Assembly: GCF_964355755.1 (NCBI RefSeq)
Contig: NC_092676.1
Location: 20,072,288 to 20,132,287, forward strand
DNA length: 60,000 nucleotides
Source: Antedon mediterranea
Taxonomy: Eukaryota; Echinodermata; Crinoidea; Comatulida; Antedonidae
Direction: 5' to 3'
The notes below the pieces were generated by a model that saw only the letters and a program-made list of their open reading frames with translations, was not told the origin of the DNA and made no database searches. The position numbers and the translations under genes were made by a program. The first letter of the stretch is position 1. The number at the start of each line of letters is the position of its first letter. Below are positions 31,770 to 42,598 of the stretch, piece by piece.

Positions 31770-33206
31770 GGTTATATGCATTGATAATTAAAATAAAGAT
31801 AATTTATTTTTAAAAGATATTTTGATTCATTTATTTTCTCAGATTCTTTAAATAATATATAATATATGATAGGACCTTGCTAACGCGAATACAATAGCCG
31901 GTATCACAATCCGATCAAAGATCCCTCTGCGTATAATGTCATAAACCACATTTGCTGTTACATAATAATAAAGACATAAGTTATTTTTTATCTAGATTTC
32001 ATTATAAATCATGTGTATAATATATACACTAAGAAATAAATTTGAACAAACAATACGGATAATAAAAAAAAAAATTTATTTCGTTTCCCAAGGTGAGACT
32101 CGATCTCGGTACCTTGAGTGCCATAGACACGAGCACACACCACCGAGCCATACACAACTGACTAAAAATTGTAGAAAAATTCCTCCGTGTATTTACTATG
32201 CAGTAACCACTTTGGTGCAGATAGATTATTACATACCGCAATGAATTATAATTTTTTACTATGATGACATCTCTAAAAATGTACAAAAATGATGCACTGT
32301 CAAACTATATACTTTTAACTTTAATATATGAACTTTTGAAGGAAGAAAGTTAATGTTAAGTTTGTTATTTTGGCCTAAGAAAATGTCATAATTTGTTTGA
32401 TTGTCGAAATGAATTTTTTTAAATTTAATATGCAATTAATTATGGCTTAATCAACTTTTGTTCCCTTAGCTTAATAATAAATCATACATAAGATACATAC
32501 ACTTCAAGAAAATTAAATAAAAAATATGTGTTCCCGAGCATTCTGACGATCTATATTAATTTTAAAATTTAGCATATTTTCACCATTTTGTTAACTTACA
32601 CGTGCGTAGCCTGTCACTTTTGACGTGCTCGTATAAGGCAATTACGCGTTGAAAAGTGAATAAAATATGATGATATTATTAAAGAAAGGTTGTACAACCG
32701 AAATCGGACAAAAAGAGTGCGCATTAACGTATAACGCGCAGTGCGCGTGCAAAAATCTGCGCACTCATGGCAATTTTTTAAACGCTTAAAATTGCCTGAA
32801 ACGTACTCTAATTTCATCGAAAATAAATTTTGACAATTTTGAACATTTTAAGCGCGCGTACGCAAGCGTTATATGCGCTACGCACGTAATTGTATTGCCA
32901 TATGATGAAATATGACCTGAAATTTATGAGTACCAAATTTTGTTTAATTGTGATTCATGCTTGTGAAGATATGATTACAAACGTGATTTCGTAAAATCGC
33001 GCGTAGACCGCGTAATTTTTGATTACGCATCGTGAAAATATAACCACATCGATTCCTGGCCATAAGGAATATACTCTGAAAAATTGACTTAGATAGATGA
33101 AACTGATATCAAGATAATTCACGGACAAAATAGTGCTAAGGAAAGAATAAATAAATAAAGATTTTGACAGAATCAAGAGGTTATATGCATGATAATGCAT
33201 ATAACC
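31770..33206. mobile_element. TA-flanked inverted-repeat element, 1.4 kb
   Basis: GGTTATATGCATT at the left and AATGCATATAACC at the right are inverted, each bounded outside by TA, as expected for Tc1/mariner-type or related non-autonomous elements. The interior includes a minus-strand tRNA-like head (GGCTCGGTGGT with GATCGAGTCTC, about 32085-32155) and a CpG-rich section with GCGCAGTGCGCGTGC. About 950 bp of it recurs at 40228-41000. Confidence 0.65.
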
Positions 33207-33859
33207 TAACAATGCAGAATGTTGTTAAACTCCCACCTACAGACTTCAAAGTGATGTGAGAATTGAGACAGCTTCCGAACACAGTAGTATAACTTCCTCA
33301 ATAAATAAAACCTAGGTATTATTTTACCTATTAGATTGTCTAAGATATTATTCAATCGGAAACTGAAGATTGAAGGCCATTTGCAATTTAGTTTTGCATT
33401 CTTGGGGACATTTGTTTTCCCGCATAAACAACCACTTGTTGGTAATTCAAGTACCTTGAATTAAGTCATTGTGGTGTATCTTCTCCGTATTACGTCTTTC
33501 CTTCATAAGTTCTACAGTATGACGTACAAGGTAGTGAATTACTAAACAAAGTTCCTTAAGTCTTTAATATTTTTTCTGTAGAGTCACATGAAATGGTGTG
33601 TCAACTACTTAAAATGAGTAAACCTTGAGTGGTTGTGGTATTTTTTTCTATTATCGTGTTACGTCAATCCTTTTCATGTGATGCACAATTGTGATTAATC
33701 TGTCAGCTTCTAAATTCTGCAATCATGCTGGATTTAAAAAAAAGTTATGATAGCTTATGGGTATTCTTATCCAATGAGTGTAGCACATTCTTAAAATGAT
33801 CAACTCAATAGCTAGTCATGTCACAAAAGCAACTAAGTCGAGTCGACAATCGGTTAAGG

Positions 33860-34190
33860 CAGGGGCACAGCAAACCATACTGGTAGCTATACAATCGGCA
33901 CAGGTTCACAGGTTTCTGGTGGTAGAAAAAGTTTTGTCGGATAAGGACTAAGTAACTGGAGGTCCAGTGTAGACATCTTTTAGAAGAGTAGGGGGTTACT
34001 CCTTAGCCATACTGTAGCTATACAATTGGCACAGGTTCAAGACAATCCCCGACCATTGTTCCGGTGGTAGAACCAGTCTTGTTGGATAAGAACTTAATAA
34101 CTGGAGGTCCAGTGTACACATCTTTCAGAAGAGTAGGGGGGGGGGGGGGGTTTACTCCTTAGCCCCGGCCGTTTGGTGTCGGCACTCGAC
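33860..34190 (+). repeat. Two tandem SINE-B copies with a 15-G run
   Basis: Two units share GGCACAGGTTCA, GGTGGTAGAA, GGATAAG, ACTGGAGGTCCAGTGTA and AGAAGAGTAGGGGG. The second ends in an uninterrupted run of 15 G (34136-34150), a possible G-quadruplex. Related to the copy at 20955. Confidence 0.7.
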
Positions 34191-34504
34191 AAGAAGGGGA
34201 GTAGAAAGTTGTGGTATGTGTCATCCATACCTGTGCGCAATTCAGCCCAGTAGGCTGCATTTGCAGGTTATTCCCCATTTACATTTACTTAGCCATTATA
34301 TTATTATATAGCCATCGGTAGGTGCTGACATGGTGGCTTTTATGGGTCAGTAGAGTGCTTAATCGAAATTTCTTTCATATGAGGATAAATAGATAGTTTG
34401 AGCGCAAAAGAAGTTATTTATTAATTATTTACAAAAAACCCTGAACAACAAAAATGATGAAGATGAAGATAAAGTGAAGGCTAAAAATAAAGCAAGGTTA
34501 ATAA

Positions 34505-34690
34505 TATATAATAATGTTATGTCAATCTTATATAGCGCTTAATGCACAAAGCCTCTAAGCACTTCACATTATTACCCCAGTCAGTTTTGGATCAAACTAT
34601 CTGGAAAACATACTCCCATATAATAAATGTTGCAGCCAGTAATCAGCACAGTGTTTTGACCTATACAAGGTACCCAACACACTGAACCAC
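34505..34690 (-). repeat. SINE-A copy, reverse orientation
   Basis: TATATAGCGCTTAATGC, TTATTACCCCAGTCAG and GGATCAAAC are the complement of the SINE-A 3' half. Confidence 0.7.
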
Positions 34691-37480
34691 ATGCCCTTAC
34701 ATACTGAAAAGTTTATCCCTACATTCTGATTACCTATAGTTATATTCAAATAATATTCTCAATCATCTTCAAGGTTCATAAACATTTGTAGCCAATTAAC
34801 AGGCGCCAAAATAATTTAGTGAAGTTCACAGTATTTTATTGGACCTTGCAAATACATGACGTAAACCTCTTTTGAAGCTGGGGCTTAACTCCTATTTTCA
34901 ATTTAAATTTTACAATTTATCATAACAAATATTACCAAATTTATTATTTTATTTTCATTAATTACTTTATGAAATCCTTTTACAAAATCATGTCCTGTAG
35001 TTTACGATAAACTGGCTCTTGAGTTTGTAGCTATTTTAAAACATGACTATATATGGTGATTCTAGGTCAATTGCACACTTAAAGACACCACTGACATAAA
35101 GTAGCATATTACTCATAATGGACCAGCTTGGAAAATGTCTCCATGAATCCAAAATGAGTATACATATGTCATTTCTATTTAATTGCATTAATTCTCATGG
35201 TAATTCAAATTTTGTAAGTTCATTGGTATTTATTATAAGTAGTAGAGCAGTGTTCCTATTAAAAATTCAACGTGCCATTTAGCAGATTGCGTTTTAAAAG
35301 CACACTACGTTCACATTTTATGATGGCTTAAACAGCTAATTGCCTGTTTGTTACATTACACAACATTTGATTTAGATTACAGTGTATAATGTCTTAAATA
35401 ATTCACAATTGTTGTACTTTGTGAAATGACAATTATAATATTTTATATGGTTGAATGTACAGAAACTAGACAATATCTACAGTATATATATAATTTAGAA
35501 ACCTGAGCTGCCCTGACGAGATCTAATAAGATCGAAACAGTTCTGTCTGCAAATATATATATATATCAATATCACAGCCATTTTCCTCTTTACTTTGGGA
35601 CCATTTGTTACAGTATGTTTGTAATATTTATTGTTATGTCATAAAACAAAATATAAATACAAGATGAACTTGGTAACTTGACCATTTTGCTTACTTTACT
35701 GTAGCCAAATCCAACTATTGCTTGTGGCTAAAATACTCTGCAGCTTCAGAACATACAGACACTTTAGAACCACTTATTTGGGATACCCCTACAAATAAAC
35801 ACAGCGAACAATGTACTGTATCAATGAAGAGCAAATGTATATTTTAAACACTATATGACCAATCTCTATTCAGGGACATTTTCCTGAAAGTCACAATACA
35901 GTATAATGGAATTTTCTGATTTTATTTCACTATACCTAGCATAAAAAAGGAGGGGGGAGGCGTAGCTGTAGTGTTTGATCTGTATCCACCCCTGTTTTGC
36001 ATTGAATCAAGAATGATTAGTATAATATATTATCATAGAATGTATTTGAAGTAATTTACTAAAATGCGAAATAAAATATTTTAGCTTTGAGAACAAAATA
36101 TCAAGGAAAATATGAATGGAACCTTGTGAGAGAAAGTCCTACAAATCTACCCCACCCACTCAAACTTGATCAATTCAATCCCTGATCCCTCAAATCCCTA
36201 ATCCATACAAGATTTCCCATTGGGATAAGTTGTCTCCGCTGAGATTTACTTCGTAAATTTCTATGTGTCATCCACCTAATGCAGTACAGCACGCAACATG
36301 CGAATGACATGACACTGTGTACGATAACTCACAAAAAAAAACAAGAAATGAGTGGGAGAAGAATAATTTAAACCATATTTATAATTTAGTACTAGAAGCA
36401 CTTTATAAGATCTGATTAATATTTTATTCTAAATATGTACCCTCCAATTCTCCCCCTCCGTGAGCTTTCGCTTCGTGAATTTTGAACACATCACGGACTG
36501 TACAAGAGCTTCAATCCAAACTGGAAGTGTGACCATGTTTCTTCAGGTCAAGAGAAACGGAGACTTGGACTTTGGTGATCTTTATTTTAATTCAATTTCT
36601 TCGTCCATATAATAGGCTAATTAAATACATTAGTATCAAACTATCATGTTATAATTCTATGTCGTAATGTCTCCACATTACTAAAAGAAATGAAATACTA
36701 CTACTATGAAAGTTCCCACATGAAGGTGTGGTTGTTGACTAGTCCATTATGGTACAGGGATGTTCTAGGAACTTTTAACTTTTCGTATTTACAGTAAGCC
36801 CTCCCTCTGAAGAGCATGGGCTATTTTTGGTTTTATCCAGGTAAGCTAGGCACGAAATAGACAATCAGTACAAGGACCTAACAGAAGGTGTTAGTAATTA
36901 GGGTCTTTTTAAATGTGGGCAGGGATAAGAGGGGGATATTATATGGGTAGTGTCGTGGACGCCATTTTCTCCCTTTTCCTTGAACATCTTTCACTTTTGT
37001 GCTTTGCAATTTTTGGCATTTTTTGTTTGCACTTTAAAAATTCAAAACCATTAACCTGCTTTTTATAATAGGATAATCTATAATTTAATATTTGAGATTT
37101 ACCAGTCAATTTGTGCGACATACAACAACCAAAAAAAGACAACTGCTATTGCCGGGAAATACTGTCACAAATTGCCAACATCCTGAATGAAATTTTCAAG
37201 GATAAAAACGTTATAAATGAAATTATTTCTCGATGAATATAAAAACCAATTATAAATTATATTCCTTTATGTTTAGGATGTGCTTCCTAATTTGTTAAAC
37301 TCTTTGTTTCCATAGAAAATGTAAACGTTTATTTATTTTAAACTTTTTATTATTTGATTAATTAAATTAAATCACTGAATAACAGGTGACACCATTTTCA
37401 AAGAGCAAACAAGAAATGTGGAAATAATTTGAATGATTGCAATAATTGCATAATTATAAAAATATTATAATCAAAGGCTA
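34691..37480. other. No gene seen; one ribozyme-like motif
   Basis: AT-rich sequence without convincing exons on either strand. The only structured signal is the hammerhead-like motif at 35509-35551. Minus-strand ORF 36939-37142 has no family resemblance. Confidence 0.5.
35509..35551 (+). ncRNA. Hammerhead-ribozyme-like motif
   Basis: CTGACGA (35513-35519) is followed by a 4-bp stem II, GATC/GATC, around TAATAA; then GAAA (35534-35537); then a 4-bp stem III, ACAG/CTGT, with a TT loop, and C35547 as the predicted cleavage nucleotide. Stem I has a mismatch next to the core, then three pairs (TGC with GCA). Minimal hammerheads with very short stem III are known from Penelope-like elements and retrozymes. 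Self-cleavage is inferred from the core match alone. Confidence 0.55.
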
Positions 37481-37489
37481 TATAACAAA

Positions 37490-40176
37490 ACTTATAATGT
37501 TGAGTGGAAAGTTAAATTAACAACTAGAATATTTACTTTTTGAAAATATATAAGCCAAATGGTATGGTTCAGTATGTCGACTATCGCTACAACAATTTAT
37601 TTAATATTCGTAATCCACAACGTGTTACTCGTAGCTCTTCTTCTGTTGGTACTCTTTTTGATATTCGTCGCTGCAGAACTGAATCTTCTTTTCAATCATA
37701 TATCCCACGTGTTACCAGAATTTGGAATAACTTACCCAGTGAAATCCGCAACTTAAATATTTCTGTTAGTTCTTTTAAAACCAAATTACTTAATTATCTC
37801 AATATTTATTTTTTAAATAATTTTGATATTGAAAATGTGTGTAGTTGGTCGCTTTCTTGTCGATGCTTTTATTGTAGAACGTAATTTATTTATTTTTCTC
37901 TGTTCTGGGTTGACCAACTAGCATAGGTGTTTAGCACCTGTTTGGTCTTTCCGTGCCTCCTTTTATAATTGTTTTGTCTTCTTATGTTTATGGCAGAAAT
38001 TGAATAAATAAATAAATAAATGATGATATTCCAGTTGTTGTATCAACTCGATATATACCACCGTTAAGATCTGTCCAGTACAGGTAGTTTCTATAAATAT
38101 CAATTCTACGCGGACGCTTTCCAGCAAGAATTAATCTTCTGTTAGAGTGGAAAGTCCTAAACTAACAACTAGAATATTTACTTTTTGAAAATATATAAGC
38201 CAAATGGTGGAGTAAGTCGACTATCGCTACTTTGCGTTGATGATATTCCAGTTGTTGTATCAACTCGATATATACCACCGTTGAAATCTGTCCAGTACAG
38301 GTAGTTTCTATAAATATCAATTCTACGCGGACGCTTTCCAGCAAGAATTAATCTTCTGTTAGAGTGGAAAGTCCTAAACTAACAACTAGGATATTTACTT
38401 TTTGAAAATATATAAGCCAAATGGTGGAGTAAGTCGACTATCGCTACTTTGCTTTGATGATGTTGTATCAACTCGATATATACCACCGTTGAAATCTGTC
38501 CAGTACAGGTAGTTTCTATAAATATCAATTCTACGCGGACGCTTTCCAGCAACAATCAATCTTCTGTTAGATACGTCAAGGTTAGCTTCTTCAATTACAT
38601 TCTGTATTCCATCACACCAATACATCTTTCCATCTAAAATATATAAAAGCTGTAGTGATTAGCGGCTGATTCTATTTAATTATGATTATGATCTTAACGC
38701 AAAAAAAATAGTTTCGATATCCACTCCCATATAGTTACCGTAGGATAGTTTTTAAAAGTTGTTTGAAAAAAACTCAAATTCAAAATTTATTGGTTATCCG
38801 CAACCGTAAGGTATTGCGGATAACCCTTGTTATTGTAAAGATCTTTTTTTTCTTTCATCTTCTTTGTTCTTCTTTCTTTCCCAAATTTTTGTTGCACGCA
38901 TATCTCTCATCCTTGTCAACATAAGATTGTATAACTTTGTCATAAGATTGACCTGTAGCTGTAGATGTGCAGGAAACTTTGTTATATGACGTTAGATTCG
39001 CGTAGCGTAAGTTACGCGCGATTTTATGAATTTCAATGATTGGTCATAGATTATAAACAAAAGTCATTTTGTATTGACACTTGGTTAAAATTTAAGTCAT
39101 ATCAAGGGCAAACTTTCTATGGATTAAAAATGGCATGTTTCACAAGAAGTTACGCGCGCACGCGCATTTAAAGTTTCAAAATGAGCAAAATTAATTTCTA
39201 ATCAACTTTCTATGCTGATCATGACATTTTGAGCATGTCAAAAATTCCCGCGCTCGCAAAAAAATGTACGCGTATGGTGCGCACGGAGCATGAAAATCAT
39301 GTTTTTTTCTCTTGAATTATGATTTTCCAACCTTTCCTAGTCATTTTAAAAAAGATTGACATCATTTGAAATTAAAATGACGTCATACGAACACGTTGAT
39401 TTATACCATTTGCGTGCGTTTTAGTTGAAAAAGTTATAAATATTGTCAAAATAATGCCAATTTTGAATCTACTATAGCTCCTCAGGATTATCCACGACCC
39501 CCAATTTTTAAAATTTTATATGTAAGTAGATATGTTGTAGATATGAATTCATGCAGAATCTTTACCCCTCAAATGTTATGACGTCATCGTATGGCCACAC
39601 GAATGTAAAATATAGGGTTTTTTACTCTTTCGTTATTGCTCATCACATTAAATAGAGCGCATCTCACTTTTACATGCCCAAAATTCTTCAAATTTGTTTT
39701 AATGTAATTATTTAGATAATTATCTTCTAAAAATGTTATCTTTATATGTCAATTTGATGACATCATCGTGTTAATAATTGGATTTAAAAGATGGGTCTCG
39801 TAATTTTGTCTATACTACACTGTATATAACATATACAGTTTAGTCTGTAAAATACTGTAATATGATATATGCTACATAAATAGGTACAATTCAGCACTGT
39901 AAACATATTTATTTCATGTCATAGGATGGCATAATAATTGTTGAGGTTCATATGGTTAAGTATGTGCATGTTTAATCTATGAGCCTATCTACGTTTAATA
40001 GTGGTCTACAACATATAGTATCATTATATAATTTGCATATATTTATGACTCATAACTTACTTGGAACTGCTAAAACAAGTCCGGTTGGCCGATGAAGTCC
40101 AGTGGTCACTAAATCGGTTCTTGTACTAATGTTATTTACCTTTGATCGCTCTATCTTGTCGAATCCCATATCAGTC
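37490..40176 (-). CDS. LDL-receptor class B (YWTD) exons, partial gene
   Basis: Minus-strand exons are 40061-40176 and 38399-38633, then tandem copies 38182-38355 and 38138 downward. The translation reads TDMGFDKIERSKVN, GLHRPTGLVLAVP, NGKMYWCDGIQNVIEEANLD, GKRPRRIDIYRNYLYWTDF and GGIYRVDTT, the repeating blades of a YWTD beta-propeller as in LDLR and LRP proteins. The junction of the first two exons is in phase (A + AT gives Asn). The proposed start at 40176 splits the Trp codon of YWTD; the alternative acceptor at 40192 runs straight into TAA. No EGF, LDLa or transmembrane exons were found nearby, so it may be a gene fragment, a pseudogene, or part of a gene with distant exons. Confidence 0.65.
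37494..38455 (-). repeat. Tandem duplications of the YWTD exon, period about 215 bp
   Basis: Copies of GGACGCTTTCCAGCAA, CTGTCCAGTACAGGTAG, CGATATATACCACCGTT and TTTTTGAAAATATATAAGCC recur around 38030-38238, 38239-38455 and in the parent exon. A remnant of the outermost copy lies at 37494-37581 on the far side of a LINE insertion. Each copy includes an exon portion, a donor (AA then GTAAAT on the minus strand) and an acceptor (CTCTAACAG). Confidence 0.85.
37582..38024 (+). mobile_element. 5'-truncated LINE tail
   Basis: The first 300 bp encode the end of a non-LTR retrotransposon protein (SYIPRVTRIWNNLPSEI and SFKTKLLNYL, stop at 37884), then an untranslated tail ending in AATAAATAAATAAATAAAT. 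It interrupts the outermost duplicated YWTD unit. Its family differs from the full-length LINE at 42.6 kb. Confidence 0.8.
38640..40060 (-). other. Intron of the YWTD gene, repeat-rich
   Basis: It holds a 34-bp near-palindrome (38794-38827, GGTTATCCGCAA against TTGCGGATAACC) and CpG-rich segments such as AAGTTACGCGCGCACGCGC that resemble a dispersed element. No coding signal. Confidence 0.5.
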
Positions 40177-40227
40177 CTCCAGCACAGTTATCTAATTAAA
40201 TATAGTATGTATTTTTATGCGTATAAT

Positions 40228-41002
40228 CTATACACTAAGAAATAAATTGAACAAACAATACAGATAAAAACAATTTAGAAAAATCTAAATTGGTTTTGTT
40301 TCCTGAGGCGAGACCTGATCTCAGTACCTTGAATGCTATAGACATGAGCACAGACCACCGAGCCATACACAACTGACTAAAAGTATTTACTATGCAGTAA
40401 CAACTTTGGTGCAGATAGATTATTACATACCGCAATGAATTATAATTTTTTACTATGATGACATCTTTAAAAAATTGTTTTCAAAATGACGCACTGTCAA
40501 AGTTTATACTTTTAACTTTAATATATGAACATTTGAAAGGAGAAAGTTAATGTTAAGTTTGTTATTTCGGTCCAAGAAAATGTCATAGTTTGTTTGATTG
40601 TCGAAATTAATTTTTTTAAATTTAATATGAAAAATTAATGATGATGTAATCAACTTTGTTTCTATTAATTTCATAATAAATCATACATACAGTACACTTT
40701 AAGAAAATTAAATGAAAAATAGGATGTATCAAAAATAGATTTTGTTCCATGTGCGTAGCCTGTCACTTTTAACATGCTCGTATAACATAGTTTCAAGTTG
40801 AAAAGTGAATAAAATATGATAAAATTGGTTGTAAAACAGAAATCATGTAAAAAGAGAATGCATCACAGTTTAACGCGCAGTGCGCATGTAAAATTCTGCG
40901 CACTCATGGCAATTTTTAAAATTGCCTGAAACATACTCTAATTTCATCGAAAAATTGTAAGCGTGCGTACGCATGTGTTATATGCGCTACGCAAATATTT
41001 GA
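40228..41002. repeat. Second copy of the 32.0-33.0 kb repeat
   Basis: It shares CACTAAGAAATAAATT, ACCACCGAGCCATACACAAC, ATTATTACATACCGCAATG and GCGCACTCATGGCAATTTT, in the same order and orientation as 32029-32890, with small indels. It lacks the GGTTATATGC termini. Confidence 0.8.
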
Positions 41003-41102
41003 CAGTAAACATCAGTACATCCATGATTTATAAACTGTATAGTCACAAACTTATATTAGAGACTGTATTGATTGTAGTGTGCTACAGTATACATCATTCA
41101 TT

Positions 41103-42510
41103 TGGGACACCCTATTCAAGGGACACACTAGTATTAAGGGGAAACCCTATTCAAGGGACACACTAGTATTAAGGGGAAACCCTATTCAAGGGACACCCTA
41201 GTATTAAGGGGAAACCCTATTCAAGGACACCATAGTGTTAAGGGGACACCCTATTCAAGGAACACCTAGTGTTAAGGGGACACCCTATTCAAGGGACACC
41301 CTAGTGTTAAGGGGACACCCTATTCAAGGGACACCCTAGTGTTAAGGGGACACCCTATTCAAGGGACACCTAGTGTTAAGGGGAAACCCTATTCAAGGAC
41401 ACCCTAGTGTTAAGGGGACACCCTATTCAAGGAACACCTAGTGTTAAGGGGACACCCTATTCAAGGAACACCTAGTGTTAAGGGGACACCCTATTCAAGG
41501 GACACCCTAGTGTTAAGGGGACACCCTATTCAAGGAACACCTAGTGTTAAGGGGACACCCTATTCAAGGGACACCCTAGTGTTAAGGGGACACCCTAGTG
41601 TTAAGGGGACACCCTATTCAAGGGACACCTAGTGTTAAGGGGAAACCCTATTCAAGGACACCCTAGTGTTAAGGGGACACCCTATTCAAGGAACACCTAG
41701 TGTTAAGGGGACACCCTATTCAAGGAACACCTAGTGTTAAGGGGACACCCTATTCAAGGGACACCCTAGTGTTAAGGGGACACCCTATTCAAGGAACACC
41801 TAGTGTTAAGGGGACACCCTATTCAAGGGACACCCTAGTGTTAAGGGGACACCCTATTCAAGGAACACCTAGTGTTAAGGGGAAACCCTATTCAAGGAAC
41901 ACCTAGTGTTAAGGGGACACCCTATTCAAGGAACACCTAGTGTTAAGGGGACACCCTATTCAAGGAACACCTAGTGTTAAGGGGACACCCTATTCAAGGA
42001 ACACCTAGTGTTAAGGGGACACCCTATTCAAGGACACCCTAGTGTTAAGGGGACACCCTATTCAAGGAACACCTAGTGTTAAGGGGACACCCTATTCAAG
42101 GGACACCTAGTGTTAAGGGGACACCCTATTCAAGGAACACCTAGTGTTAAGGGGACACCCTATTCAAGGGACACCTAGTGTTAAGGGGAAACCCTATTCA
42201 AGGACACCCTAGTGTTAAGGGGACACCCTATTCAAGGAACACCTAGTGTTAAGGGGACACCCTATTCAAGGAACACCTAGTGTTAAGGGGAAACCCTATT
42301 CAAGGAACACCTAGTGTTAAGGGGACACCCTATTCAAGGAACACCTAGTGTTAAGGGGACACCCTATTCAAGGAACACCTAGTGTTAAGGGGACACCCTA
42401 TTCAAGGAACACCTAGTGTTAAGGGGACACCCTATTCAAGGAACACTTAGTGTTAAGGGGACACCCTATTCAAGGGACACCTAGTGTTAAGGGGACACCC
42501 TAGTGTTATT
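41103..42510. repeat. 34-35-bp minisatellite, about 40 copies
   Basis: The monomer consists of GGGGACACCCTATTCAAGG followed by AACACCTAGTGTTAA or GACACCCTAGTGTTAA. Variants (GGGAAACCC, 34- and 35-bp forms) are interspersed in blocks, suggesting block duplication. It ends about 90 bp before the LINE ORF. There are no unique spacers, so it is not CRISPR-like. Confidence 0.95.
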
Positions 42511-42598
42511 CAGTGGATACTCCTATAAAGGGGACACTCTTTAATGAAATGAATGCCACTAGGCCAGACCATATAGGTATAGGCATACTGTAGTCTAC

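Noticed and set aside
41441-41906. Repetitive ORFs in the 41-kb array, and the thought of a CRISPR array
   Set aside because: Monomers are contiguous with no unique spacers, and this is eukaryotic DNA.
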